Assembly (NCBI GenBank): GCA_028283825.1
Contig: JAPWJW010000001.1
Span: forward strand, 1,550,001-1,614,000
Reading direction: 5' to 3'
Origin: Azospirillaceae bacterium
GTDB lineage: Bacteria > Pseudomonadota > Alphaproteobacteria > Azospirillales > Azospirillaceae
Length of the DNA: 64,000 bases
Shown here in pieces: positions 9,255-18,435 of this stretch; positions within the stretch are counted from its first letter, which is position 1; every line of letters begins with the position of its first letter. The notes under the pieces were generated by a model. It was not told where the DNA came from and did not search any database. It worked only from the letters and a program-made list of their open reading frames with translations. The position numbers and the translations under genes were made by a program.

Positions 9255-10274
9255 TCAGGTGCCCTTGCGGTCTTCCTGGAAGGTCACCTTGGCCGCCATG
9301 TTGGGCAGGATGCGGGGATCCTTGGTGCGGATGATCACGCGCACCTTGATGGTCGCCTTTTCCCGGCTGGCAGTGGGGATGATGGCCAGCACCTCCGCCG
9401 GCACCTTCCAGTCCGGATAGGCGTCCAGCACGGCGGTGACCGGCTGCCCGGGGTGGACGCGGGCGATGTTGGCCTCGTTCACCTCTACCTCGAATTCCAG
9501 GCTGTCCATGTCCACCAGGGTGCAGACGCCGGTGCGGGTGAAGCCGCCGGCGGACAAGGGGGAGATGATCTCCCCCGGCTGGGCGTTCTTTTCCGTCACC
9601 ACGCCGGTGAAGGGGGCCCGCACCTGGTGGCGGTCCAGCATCTCCGCGTCATAGGCCACGGTCACCCGGGCGGCGTTGACGTCGGCCTTGGCCTTGATCA
9701 GTTGCGCCCGCAGGCCGGCGGCCCGGGCGTCGGCCTTGATCAGGTCGGCCTCGCTGGAATAATGGTTGCCGGTCAGGGTGCGGGTGCGCTCCAGCGTCTT
9801 TTCCGCGTCCACCAGGTCGGCCTGGGTGACGTTCACCGCCGCCTCCGCCGAGGCCTGGCGGGCGCGTTCCCGATCCAGGTCGTTGCGGGCCAGCACGTCG
9901 TCCAGCCGGGCCAGCACCTGGCCCTTCTGCACCAGCATGCCCTCCTGGACCAATACCTCCTGCACCCGGCCGGTGATGTCGGCGGAAACGGTGGCGACCC
10001 GCCGGGCCACCACATAGCCGGAGCCGGTCAGGCCGCCACCGCGCACGACGGGATCCGGCGGTGCCGCTGGGCCGGACTGCGGCGGGGCCGCGGACACGGG
10101 GGCGGACGCTGCGGTTTGCCCGCCATCGGCAGGTGGTTTACGAAGGTCCAGCACGCCGCTGAACCAGGCGATGGCGCCCGCGATGGCCACCACCAGCACC
10201 CCACCACCCAAGCCCAGGATCAGCGGGCGCGCGCCGCCCTTTGCCGGCGCCGGTTGCGCCCGGTTGATGGTCAT
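9255..10274 (-). CDS. Periplasmic adaptor (HlyD/MacA family) of efflux system
   Basis: A 339-residue membrane-fusion protein, start at 10274 (MTINRAQPAPAK). One N-terminal TM anchor (LILGLGGGVLVVAIAGAIAW) is followed by a Pro/Ala linker, a lipoyl half (SADITGRVQEVLVQEG), a coiled-coil hairpin (about residues 125-200), the second lipoyl half (APFTGVVTEKNAQPGEIIS) and beta-barrel elements (TLVDMDSLEFEVEVNE). It would link the inner-membrane ABC complex to an outer-membrane channel, not encoded here. The frame stays open upstream into the dispersed repeat (10523-10655), which should not be annotated as protein. First gene of the operon; promoter expected in 10275-10470. Confidence 0.9.
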   Translation of the reverse strand: MTINRAQPAPAKGGARPLILGLGGGVLVVAIAGAIAWFSGVLDLRKPPADGGQTAASAPVSAAPPQSGPAAPPDPVVRGGGLTGSGYVVARRVATVSADITGRVQEVLVQEGMLVQKGQVLARLDDVLARNDLDRERARQASAEAAVNVTQADLVDAEKTLERTRTLTGNHYSSEADLIKADARAAGLRAQLIKAKADVNAARVTVAYDAEMLDRHQVRAPFTGVVTEKNAQPGEIISPLSAGGFTRTGVCTLVDMDSLEFEVEVNEANIARVHPGQPVTAVLDAYPDWKVPAEVLAIIPTASREKATIKVRVIIRTKDPRILPNMAAKVTFQEDRKGT

Positions 10275-10470
10275 GGATCGCAAAAGTTCGACTTTGTCCT
10301 GATGCACCCTTGCCCCCCGACTGGTGTCACCTGACCGCCCGATATCGCTACCATCATAGCGTGCGCGGCGTGCTTTAACCACAAATGGTTGACCGATCGG
10401 ACAACCGCAGGGTAGGTCCGCTTGAGCTCGGGCGGCGTGGGGCCAATTTGGGGAAAGGTTTCGGGGCACA

Positions 10471-10509
10471 AAAGCGAAGGGCCGGCGGATCGCTCCGGCC
10501 GGCCCTTCG
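10471..10509 (-). terminator. Terminator downstream of cysNC
   Basis: CGAAGGGCCGGC (10475-10486) pairs perfectly with GCCGGCCCTTCG (10498-10509). On the minus strand the stem is followed by CTTTTGTGCC. cysNC ends at 10678 on that strand, so its transcript would cross the repeat copy before stopping here. Confidence 0.65.
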
Positions 10510-10522
10510 TTCATGGGATATA

Positions 10523-10655
10523 CCAGCGGCATAAGGCTGAGCCTTATGCCGCTGTAGGACGCGACCGCGTCCGCCGCAGGTTTCCGGGGAGCGTTAGCGG
10601 ACTGGAAACCGAGGAAGCCCAAGCCCGCGGATGCGGGCGCCCGGCGCCTGAGGGC
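10523..10655 (+). repeat. Dispersed structured repeat, copy A
   Basis: Four-hairpin element. Hairpin 1 GCGGCATAAG/CTTATGCCGC; hairpin 2 GGACGCG/CGCGTCC; hairpin 3 GGTTTCC/GGAAACC enclosing the conserved loop GGGGAGCG..AGCGGACT; hairpin 4 GCCCGC/GCGGGC with loop GGAT; then CGCCCGGCGCCTGAGGG. It lies between the 3' end of cysNC and the start of the efflux adaptor gene. Confidence 0.85.
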
Positions 10656-10677
10656 AAATGCTGCTGAAAAACCTCAA

Positions 10678-12612
10678 TCAGATGGCGGCGCCGTCCACCA
10701 GGTCGGCATCCTCGTCAAAGCGCGACAGCAGCGTGAAGATGTGGTTGGCCGCCTGTTCGGCGGTCATGGCCTGGGTGTCGATGCGCACGTCGGGCGATTC
10801 CGGCGGCTCATAGGCGCTGTCGATGCCGGTGAAGTTGGGCAGCTTGCCGCTGCGCGCCTTGGCGTACAGGCCCTTCACGTCGCGTTCCTCGGCCACCGCC
10901 AGGGGGGTGTCGACGAACACCTCCAGGAACTCGCCCGGGCCCAGCAGCTCGCGCGCCAGCCGCCGTTCCGCCCGGTAGGGGGAGATGAAAGAGACCAGGA
11001 CGATCAATCCTGATTCCACCATCAGCTTGGACACCTCCGCCACGCGGCGAATGTTCTCCACCCGGTCGGCGTCGGTGAAGCCCAGGTCGCGGTTCAGGCC
11101 GTGGCGGACGTTGTCGCCGTCCAGCAGCATGGTGTGGCGGCCGTGGGCGTGCAGCTTCTTTTCCACCAGGTTGGCGATGGTGGACTTGCCCGCACCCGAC
11201 AGGCCGGTGAACCACAGCACGCGGGGCCGCTGGCCCTTCATCTGCGAGCGGGCGCGCTTGTCCACGTCCAGCACTTGCCATGGCACGGTGCGCACGATGG
11301 CGGAGCGGATGAGGCCGGCGGCCACCGTCTCATTGGTCAGCCGGTCGATCAGGATGAAACCGCCGGTATCGCGGTTGTTGCGGTAGACATCGAAGGCCAC
11401 CGCCTGGTCCAGGCTGAGGGTGACCAGCCCGACCTCGTTCAGGGCCAGGGTCTTGGCCGCCAGCTGTTCCAGGGTGTTGACGTTGATCTTGTGCTTCAGC
11501 GTCGCCACCGTGGCCGGCACCGACTTGGCGCCCAGCTTCAGGATGTAGGGACGGCCCGGCAGTAGCGGCGCTTCCGACATCCAGACCAGCGTGGCCTCCA
11601 TCTGGTCGGCCGCCTCGACCGCCTCATCCAGGGACGACAGGACGTCGCCGCGGCTGATGTCGATCTCATCCGCCAGGGTCAGGGTGACCGACTGGCCGGC
11701 GACCGCCACCTCCAGGTCGCCGTCCTGGGTGACGATGCGCGCCACCCGGCTTTCCTGGCCGGAGGGCAATACGCGGATCAGGTCGCCCGGGCGCACGGTG
11801 CCGGCGGCGATGGTGCCGGCGTAGCCGCGGAAGTCCAGGTTGGGGCGGTTGACCCACTGCACCGGCAGGCGGAAGGGGTGGTTGGCGCGGCTGTCCGACA
11901 CCTCCACCGTTTCCAGGTGGCCGATCAGGGTCGGCCCCTGATACCAGGGCATGGCGTCGGTCAGGGTGGTGACGTTGTCGCCCTTCAGGGCCGACAGGGG
12001 AATGGCCTGGATGTCCGTCAGGTCCAGCTGCCGGGCGAAGGCGCGGTATTCCGCTTCCACCCGCGCGAACACCGCCGGGTCATAGCCCATCAGGTCCATC
12101 TTGTTGACGGCCAGGACGATCTTGCGGATGCCCAGCAGGGACACCAGGAAGCTGTGGCGCCGCGTCTGCGGCAGCACGCCCTTGCGCGCGTCGATCAGGA
12201 TGATGGCCAGGTCGGCGGTGGAGGCGCCGGTGACCATGTTGCGCGTGTACTGTTCATGGCCGGGGGTGTCGGCCACGATGAACTTGCGCCGGTCGGTGCT
12301 GAAGAAACGATAGGCGACATCGATGGTGATGCCCTGTTCACGCTCCGCCGACAGGCCGTCGACCAGCAGGGCGAAATCCAGGTCGCCACCTTGCGTGCCG
12401 ACCTTGCGGCTGTCGGCCTCCAGCGCCGCCAGCTGGTCCTCGAACAGCATCTTGCTGTCGTACAGCATGCGGCCTATCAGGGTGCTCTTGCCGTCGTCGA
12501 CGCTGCCGCAGGTGATGAAGCGCAACAGGCTCTTGGATTGCTGGGCTTCCAGGTAGCGCTCGATCTCGCTCACGCCAGCCTCCCCAGAGGCGGACAGGGT
12601 ATCCGGGGCCAT
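10678..12612 (-). CDS. cysNC: Bifunctional CysN/CysC: sulfate adenylyltransferase GTPase subunit and APS kinase
   Basis: A 644-residue fusion. Residues ~30-450 are the GTPase subunit that drives ATP sulfurylase: GSVDDGKST (from residue 36), DTPGHEQY and NKMDL. Residues ~455-630 are adenylylsulfate kinase with P-loop GLSGAGKST and the family segments [15 protein letters not shown] and ISPYRAERR. Together with CysD it makes APS and then PAPS. The fusion corresponds to NodQ/CysNC known from rhizobia and azospirilla. Start 12612 overlaps the cysD stop (TGATG), so translation is coupled. Products feed reductive sulfate assimilation or PAPS-dependent sulfation; a sulfotransferase gene lies ~8 kb away, but a link is only speculative. 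Confidence 0.95.
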   Translation of the reverse strand: MAPDTLSASGEAGVSEIERYLEAQQSKSLLRFITCGSVDDGKSTLIGRMLYDSKMLFEDQLAALEADSRKVGTQGGDLDFALLVDGLSAEREQGITIDVAYRFFSTDRRKFIVADTPGHEQYTRNMVTGASTADLAIILIDARKGVLPQTRRHSFLVSLLGIRKIVLAVNKMDLMGYDPAVFARVEAEYRAFARQLDLTDIQAIPLSALKGDNVTTLTDAMPWYQGPTLIGHLETVEVSDSRANHPFRLPVQWVNRPNLDFRGYAGTIAAGTVRPGDLIRVLPSGQESRVARIVTQDGDLEVAVAGQSVTLTLADEIDISRGDVLSSLDEAVEAADQMEATLVWMSEAPLLPGRPYILKLGAKSVPATVATLKHKINVNTLEQLAAKTLALNEVGLVTLSLDQAVAFDVYRNNRDTGGFILIDRLTNETVAAGLIRSAIVRTVPWQVLDVDKRARSQMKGQRPRVLWFTGLSGAGKSTIANLVEKKLHAHGRHTMLLDGDNVRHGLNRDLGFTDADRVENIRRVAEVSKLMVESGLIVLVSFISPYRAERRLARELLGPGEFLEVFVDTPLAVAEERDVKGLYAKARSGKLPNFTGIDSAYEPPESPDVRIDTQAMTAEQAANHIFTLLSRFDEDADLVDGAAI

Positions 12613-13595
12613 CAGAAGTACCCTTCCTGCTTCTTCTGCTCCATGGAGGCGCCGCCGTCGCGGTCGATGACGCGGCCCTGGCGTTCCGATGTGCGGGCCA
12701 GCAGCATCTCGCGGATGATGGCCGGCAGGCTGTCGGCGTCGCTGTCGAAGGCGCCGGTCAGGGGGTAGCAGCCCAGGGTGCGGAAGCGCACGCGGCGCTG
12801 CTGCGGCACCTCGCCCGGCTTCAGGGGCATGCGGTCGTCATCCACCATGATCAGGGCGCCGTCACGCTCCACCACCGGGCGTTCGGCGGCAAAGTACAGC
12901 GGCACGATGGGGATGTTTTCCAGGTAGATGTATTCCCAGATGTCCAGCTCGGTCCAATTGGACAGGGGGAAGACGCGGATGCTTTCGCCCTTGTTCTTGC
13001 GGGCGTTGTACAGCTGCCAAAGTTCGGGGCGCTGGTTCTTGGGGTCCCAGCGGTGCTGGTCGGTGCGGAAGCTGAAGATGCGCTCCTTGGCGCGGCTCTT
13101 CTCCTCGTCACGGCGCGCGCCACCGAAGGCCGCGTCAAAGCCGTAGCGGTCCAGCGCTTGCTTCAGCGCCTCCGTCTTCATCACCTGGGTGTGGATGGCG
13201 GAGCCGTGGGTGAAGGGGCCGATGCCGCGGGCCAGGCCTTCGGGGTTGGTGTGGACCAGCAGGTCCAGGCCCAGATCCGCCACGCGCTGGTCGCGGAAGG
13301 CGATCATCTCGCGGAACTTCCAGGTGGTGTCCACGTGCAGCAGGGGGAAGGGCGGTTTGGCCGGGTAAAAGGCCTTCATCGCCAGGTGCAGCATCACCGC
13401 GCTGTCCTTGCCGATGGAATACATCATCACCGGGTTCTGCGTTTCCGCCACCACTTCCCGCAGGATGTGGATGCTTTCCGCCTCCAACCGCTGCAGGTGC
13501 GTCAATCGCGAGGGGGCGATCGTGCCCACAGTCAGGGCGGCCGGAAGGGGGGAAGGGGTCTTGATGATGCTGTCCAACACTGCCGCGTCTTTCAC
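12612..13595 (-). CDS. cysD: Sulfate adenylyltransferase subunit 2
   Basis: Catalytic subunit of ATP sulfurylase (sulfate + ATP to APS + PPi), PAPS-reductase/N-type ATP pyrophosphatase fold. Hallmarks: [18 protein letters not shown], the PP-loop [34 protein letters not shown] and [13 protein letters not shown], ending in the usual EQKKQEGYF. The GTG at 13595 is preferred because GGAAGAG lies 8 nt before it; a GTG at 13625 would add 10 residues. It has a ~30-residue N-terminal extension relative to the shortest homologues. First gene of cysD-cysNC. An inverted repeat at 13649-13672 is a candidate operator. Confidence 0.93.
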   Translation of the reverse strand: MKDAAVLDSIIKTPSPLPAALTVGTIAPSRLTHLQRLEAESIHILREVVAETQNPVMMYSIGKDSAVMLHLAMKAFYPAKPPFPLLHVDTTWKFREMIAFRDQRVADLGLDLLVHTNPEGLARGIGPFTHGSAIHTQVMKTEALKQALDRYGFDAAFGGARRDEEKSRAKERIFSFRTDQHRWDPKNQRPELWQLYNARKNKGESIRVFPLSNWTELDIWEYIYLENIPIVPLYFAAERPVVERDGALIMVDDDRMPLKPGEVPQQRRVRFRTLGCYPLTGAFDSDADSLPAIIREMLLARTSERQGRVIDRDGGASMEQKKQEGYF

Positions 13596-13648
13596 GTCTA
13601 TCGCTCTTCCGTCACGCAAACGCACTCAAAGGCCAAGCCGTTCCCGAA

Positions 13649-13672
13649 TATGTCCCCGGGGGTGGGAACATA
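13649..13672. promoter_or_regulatory. Inverted repeat upstream of cysD, candidate operator
   Basis: TATGTCCCC (13649-13657) and GGGAACATA (13664-13672) form an imperfect inverted repeat about 55-80 nt upstream of the cysD start. Position and symmetry suit a transcription-factor site for sulfur control, but no factor is identified. The remaining part of the gap to 13900 is AT-rich (notably 13830-13900) with no gene. Confidence 0.35.
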
Positions 13673-13900
13673 GGTCCCAGATTAGTACGCCCGCCGTTGC
13701 ACGCCAAACGCTTACCCGCGCTGTCGCGGTTTTCCATAAAACCCTGTCAAGCGACGTATAACGGAAACTTTCACAGCGGGCTTTGCGTTTATGGAATTGC
13801 TGCGGCCGCGAAAATTACCTAAGGGTGCGACCCGTTAATAACTTCCAATTTATGTATAATTTCTTAACATCTTTGGCGTTATGGGAAACAAACAATTATA

Positions 13901-16900
13901 TCAATGATCTAGATCCAGGAAACGGGCGCCCAGGGCGTTCCAGGATTGGGGCCCGATGACAGCCACCAGTTTTCCCGCCGTCAGCGCCTGGTCGATGTCG
14001 CCGGCGTCGCAGGCGGCCTGAAGATGCCGCGCCGCGTTTTCCAGGCGCCGTAATCCACAGTTCCCGGATGTGGAAAGCAGGTCGTGGGCCTCCCACCGCA
14101 GGGCGTCCAGGTCCAGGTCGGGGCCGGCGGCGGTCAATGCCGCCACCCGCGCCACCCGACTCCCGCCATTCTCCACGAAATTCTGAATCAGGCCCTGGAA
14201 GGCCGGCCCCCCGGCCACCGCCTCCAGCTTCGCCAGCACCCCGGTATCCAGCAGGGGCGGGTCGTCCGCTTCCGGTTCCGGCATGGCCCCGTCTTCCGCA
14301 TCCGCGGGGGGAAGGGCGCCTTGGGAAACGGCGGTCGACCAGTGCGCCACCGCCTCCAGCATCTGGGATTGGCGGAAGGGCTTGTAGACGCAGTCATCCA
14401 TGCCCACCGCCGCGTATTCATCGCTCATCCCCACCATGGCGTTGGCGGTCATGGCCAGGATGGGGGTGCGGGGCCGGCCGGCGGACACCTCCGCCTCGCG
14501 GATGCGGCGGGTGGCCTCCACCCCGTCCATCACCGGCATCTGCACGTCCATCAGCACGATGTCGAAATGGTCACGCTCGCAGGCCGTGACCGCCTGCATG
14601 CCGTCCTCCGCCAAGGCCACGGTATAACCGGCCTTGCGCAGCATCAGGGCGGCGACCGCCTGGTTGGTGGGGTTGTCCTCCACCAGCAGGACGCGGCGAC
14701 CGCCGCCGTCGGCCGGTGCGGCGGGAAGGTCGGGGGCGCAGGGCGGCACCAGGCAGCCGAAGGCCCGCGCCACCGCCTCGTTCAGCGGCAGGCGGCGCAC
14801 CGGCTTGGGCAGCACGGCGTCATAGCGGACCTCGGTGCCGTCATGGTCGCCCTCGACGGAACTGACCAGGATGATGCGCACGTCGGCGAAGCGGGGATCG
14901 GCACGCACCCGTGCCGCCAACTCCGGCCCGTTGAGCCCCGGCATGCGGTGGTCCACCAGCAGCACGTCGAAGGGATCGGCGCTGCCGACAGCCTCTTCCA
15001 GGCGGGCCTGCGCCGCCTCGCCGTCCGCCGCCTCTTCCACCCGCAGGCCCAGGTCGAAGGACAGGTTGTGGGTCAGGATCAGCCGGTTCATCGCCAAATC
15101 GTCCACCACCAGGGCATGGCGGCCGCGCACGCTTTCCAGCGATATCCGCGGGGCCGTGGCCGCCTCCGCCGGCGGCAGCGGCACCTCGAACCAGAAGGTG
15201 GAGCCCTGGCCGGGCGTGCTGTCCACGCCGATGTCGCCGCCCATCAGATCCACCAGTTCGCGACAAATAGCCAGGCCCAGGCCGGTGCCGCCGAAGCGCC
15301 GGGTGACCGAGGCGTCCGCCTGGGAGAACTTCAGGAACAGGCGCTGCACCTGATCGTCGGCCAGGCCGATGCCGGTGTCCTGCACGGTGAAACGCAGGCG
15401 CCGGGCATTGGGCGTGGCGGCGGGCAGGCAGGTGACCACGACGCTGACCCAGCCCTGCTCGGTGAACTTCACGGCGTTGCCGGCCAGGTTCAGCAGGATC
15501 TGGCGCAGGCGGGTGGGGTCGCCGTACCAATGCCGCCGCGCCTCCTCCACCACCAGGACGCCCATCTCTATGCCCTTGTCGCGGGCGCGGGGCGCCAGGA
15601 TGGCGGCCACCCCTTCCATCAGGTCGCCCAAATCGAAGGACAGGCTTTCCAGCTCCACCTTGCCGGCCTCGAGCTTGGAGATGTCGAGGATGTCGTTGAT
15701 CACGCCCAGCAGGGCGTCGGCGCTGTCGCGGATCGTCTCGGCATAGGCCCGCTGCTCCACCGTCAGGCCGGGCGTGTCCAGCAGCAGCTGGACCATGCCC
15801 ACCACCCCGTTCATGGGCGTGCGCACCTCATGGCTCATATTGGCCAGGAAGTCGTTCTTGGCGCGGTTGGCCTCTTCCGCCCGGCGTTTCTCCGCCGCCA
15901 GGGCGCGGGCGCTTTCGCGGGCGACGGTGACGTCCCAATTCACGCCCACGATCTTCCACGGCCGGCCGGCGGCATCGCGTTCCAGCAGGCCGTTGACCTT
16001 GATGTGGCGGATGCTGCCGTCGGGGCGGTGGATGCGGAATTCGGTGTCCAGCGCGCTTTCGCCCCGGATCACCGCCTGGATTTCCGCCCGCATGCGGCCC
16101 AGATCATCCGGATGGCAGCGCGACTGCCAGAGGCTGAAAACCTGCTGGCGGGGCGTGGCCGGATCCACGCCATAGATCTGGAACATATAGGCGTCCCACA
16201 CCAGGGTGTTGGTCGCCAGGTCGTGTTCCCAGACGCCGATGCCGCCGGATTGGGTGGCCAGCGCCAGGCGGTCGCCGGTGGCCATCAGCTTTTCGTTGAT
16301 GGCGCTCAGCTCCTGGGTCATGCCTTCGGCGATGGCCGTGGCCCGGGCGCGCACCAGGTGCAGGTTGGCGGTCAGGGCCGCCAGCATCAGGGCGATGAAG
16401 GCCAGGCTGGCCGCCGCCTCCGCCGCCCCCGCCTGGCCGGCGGAGGCGAAGGCCGGCGCGCGCGTCCAGGCCAGCGTCAGGGTGCGCCCACCTTCCTCCA
16501 CCCGGCTGACCTGCTCAAACCCGGCGGCGTCCGCCGACAGCACCTGGGTGGGCAACACCGGCGTCGGGGCGGACGGCGTCAGCCCCAGGCGGGCGGCCAA
16601 CCGATCCTCTTCGGCATTGGGGGTGAGGGTACGGTACAGCAGCGCGTCGGGGCGGATCTCCGCGCCGTCAAACACGGCCACGTCCACCTCATCCACCATG
16701 CCGCGCAGGGCCTCGCGGAAGAACACCTCCGATATGAAGGGGGCGTAGATCCAGCACAGCAGCGCCTGGCGCCGCTGAATGGGGCTGTCCAACGGCCGGC
16801 CGGGCGCATAGACGGGGATGAAATAAAGGAAACCGAACCGCCGCTGGGCGTCCTGCACCAGGGTGATCCGTTTGGTCAGCGTGGGCTCGCCCGTGTCGCG

Positions 16901-18328
16901 GGCGCGGGCGGCCGCCTGGCGCCGGCCGGCCTCCGTCGCCACATTCAGGCCCAGGGCGGCGGCGTTGGTCGCCACCGGCTCGACATAGGTGATGATGTCG
17001 TACTCGGGCGCGTCGACCACCCGGTCGGTGTCGGTGCCCGGCGGCGGGGCCGCGGACTTCAGGGCGAAATCCGGCACCCCCTCCGCCCGCGCTTTCTGGA
17101 TGAAACGGTCGAGGTCCGCTTCGGCCACCGGATAGACCACGCCGATACCGTTCACGCCGGGATAGCGGCCATCGATATTGATGGTCTGCGCGAAGGCGCG
17201 CCACTGCTCCCGCCCCACGGGCAGGCCGGTGGCATAAAGGGCGGCACCCGCCTGCAGGGCGTTGGTGTAGGCCAGCATCCGTTCGTGGATGCGGCCCATG
17301 GCGCTGTCGACCAGCTTGGCCACGTGCGCCTCGTCCCGCGACCGGGCGATGTCGGCGCGGTCCAGGAACACGCCGGCGGCAATGGCGCAGCCCACCAGGA
17401 AAACGATGGAGCCCAGGCGCATGGACTGGGCCGGAATATCGGAAAAGACGATGGCGGCCAGCGCGAAGGTGGCCAGCATGGCCTGCACGTTCAGCAGGCC
17501 CTGGTTCAGCCCGGCATCGATGAAGGGCCCGGTGCCGGACGTGGTGCCGATGACGAAGACCACGGCCGCCACCAAGACCACCAGGTTGGCCCCCAGGGCG
17601 CCGTAGCGATGGGCGGCCAGCAGGATGGCGGGGTACAGCAGGAAGATGCCCAGGACGGCGCCGGATCCCAGGGCCTGCTGGGCCTGGGGCACGAAGGACA
17701 GGCCCAGGGCCAGGGCTGTCAGGGCCAGCACCGGCAGCAGGCTGCCCGGCAGCGTGGCCCACAGGCGCGCGGGGGCGTAGTCGCGGGCATCGGCGTCGCG
17801 CAGGGAAATGGCGACGGCGTTGATGATCAGGATGCCCAGCGCGTCGCCGGTCCACCAGGTCAGCCAGACGCCGCTGAGGTTCACGTCCCAGGAAAGATTG
17901 CCGGCCACCAGCAGGCTGGTGACCCCGATGGTGGCGCTGGCGACCGGGGCGATGATGGCGGCGACGCCGTGGGCGGCGGCCCTTGAGACCTGCAGACGCT
18001 CCCGGTCGACACTGTCGATGCGGGCGAACAGCAGGGCGCCGATGACGGCTTCGGCCGTGTTGCCCACGGCGATGAAGGCCGCCGTCAACGGCCCCACGTC
18101 GGGCGTCAGCGCGTTGGCGGCGAAGGCGCCCAGCAGGACGAAGGGCCAGGACGGGATGCCGAACACCAGCAGGCCCGCCACCGCCAGGCCCGACGCCGGC
18201 CACACCGGGCTGGCGCTGTCATTGACGCTGGCCAGGACCAGGCCCAGCCGGGCGGTGCCCAGGTAAAGCAAGGCCAGCAGGATGATCCTGACGCACGTCT
18301 TCAGGGCATGCCCTGCCGGTTGACCCAT
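13901..18328 (-). CDS. MASE1-CHASE-PAS hybrid histidine kinase with two REC and one HPt domain
   Basis: A 1475-residue sensor kinase; start 18328 is preceded by GGAGGAA. Order: MASE1 multi-TM domain (about residues 10-300, with NDSASPVWPASGLAVAGLL), CHASE periplasmic domain (about 310-600, GRYPGVNGIGVVYPV), TM, PAS (about 690-800), HisKA with H-box NDFLANMSHEVRTPMNG, HATPase with DTGIGLADDQVQ and GGTGLGLAI, REC1 (LLVDHRMPGLNGPEL), REC2 (DIVLMDVQMPVMDG) and a C-terminal HPt (EAHDLLSTSGNCGL). All phospho-acceptors are present, so a complete His-Asp-His relay sits in one chain. No response regulator adjoins it. The ligand of the CHASE domain is unknown. Confidence 0.92.
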   Translation of the reverse strand: MGQPAGHALKTCVRIILLALLYLGTARLGLVLASVNDSASPVWPASGLAVAGLLVFGIPSWPFVLLGAFAANALTPDVGPLTAAFIAVGNTAEAVIGALLFARIDSVDRERLQVSRAAAHGVAAIIAPVASATIGVTSLLVAGNLSWDVNLSGVWLTWWTGDALGILIINAVAISLRDADARDYAPARLWATLPGSLLPVLALTALALGLSFVPQAQQALGSGAVLGIFLLYPAILLAAHRYGALGANLVVLVAAVVFVIGTTSGTGPFIDAGLNQGLLNVQAMLATFALAAIVFSDIPAQSMRLGSIVFLVGCAIAAGVFLDRADIARSRDEAHVAKLVDSAMGRIHERMLAYTNALQAGAALYATGLPVGREQWRAFAQTINIDGRYPGVNGIGVVYPVAEADLDRFIQKARAEGVPDFALKSAAPPPGTDTDRVVDAPEYDIITYVEPVATNAAALGLNVATEAGRRQAAARARDTGEPTLTKRITLVQDAQRRFGFLYFIPVYAPGRPLDSPIQRRQALLCWIYAPFISEVFFREALRGMVDEVDVAVFDGAEIRPDALLYRTLTPNAEEDRLAARLGLTPSAPTPVLPTQVLSADAAGFEQVSRVEEGGRTLTLAWTRAPAFASAGQAGAAEAAASLAFIALMLAALTANLHLVRARATAIAEGMTQELSAINEKLMATGDRLALATQSGGIGVWEHDLATNTLVWDAYMFQIYGVDPATPRQQVFSLWQSRCHPDDLGRMRAEIQAVIRGESALDTEFRIHRPDGSIRHIKVNGLLERDAAGRPWKIVGVNWDVTVARESARALAAEKRRAEEANRAKNDFLANMSHEVRTPMNGVVGMVQLLLDTPGLTVEQRAYAETIRDSADALLGVINDILDISKLEAGKVELESLSFDLGDLMEGVAAILAPRARDKGIEMGVLVVEEARRHWYGDPTRLRQILLNLAGNAVKFTEQGWVSVVVTCLPAATPNARRLRFTVQDTGIGLADDQVQRLFLKFSQADASVTRRFGGTGLGLAICRELVDLMGGDIGVDSTPGQGSTFWFEVPLPPAEAATAPRISLESVRGRHALVVDDLAMNRLILTHNLSFDLGLRVEEAADGEAAQARLEEAVGSADPFDVLLVDHRMPGLNGPELAARVRADPRFADVRIILVSSVEGDHDGTEVRYDAVLPKPVRRLPLNEAVARAFGCLVPPCAPDLPAAPADGGGRRVLLVEDNPTNQAVAALMLRKAGYTVALAEDGMQAVTACERDHFDIVLMDVQMPVMDGVEATRRIREAEVSAGRPRTPILAMTANAMVGMSDEYAAVGMDDCVYKPFRQSQMLEAVAHWSTAVSQGALPPADAEDGAMPEPEADDPPLLDTGVLAKLEAVAGGPAFQGLIQNFVENGGSRVARVAALTAAGPDLDLDALRWEAHDLLSTSGNCGLRRLENAARHLQAACDAGDIDQALTAGKLVAVIGPQSWNALGARFLDLDH

Positions 18329-18364
18329 CACGCCGCCCGTTCCTCCGCCGGGCGCGTGTCGAAC

Positions 18365-18399
18365 GCGCCGCCCGTTAGCGAAGTCTAACGGGACGGCGC
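18365..18399. other. Strong intergenic hairpin between kinase and hydrolase genes
   Basis: GCGCCG-CCCGTTAG (from 18365) pairs with CTAACGGG-A-CGGCGC (to 18399) around a CGAAGT loop. It lies after the minus-strand CocE-type gene and before the kinase start. There is no T-run, so it may be a terminator needing other factors, or a leader structure of the kinase mRNA. Confidence 0.45.
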
Positions 18400-18435
18400 G
18401 TCCGAATGAAAGCGGCACGATGAAGCGACCGGAAA

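Noticed and set aside
10275-10622. N-terminal extension of the efflux adaptor through repeat copy A
   Set aside because: The extension is translated repeat sequence without family similarity; TM anchor and similarity begin at 10274.
10678-12612. CysN and CysC as two genes
   Set aside because: One uninterrupted frame joins both domains, as in known CysNC/NodQ fusions.
14084-17986. 1300-codon plus-strand open frame opposite the hybrid kinase
   Set aside because: Composition (Gly/His/Gln-rich, no domains) is that of an antisense shadow; the minus strand encodes intact kinase domains.
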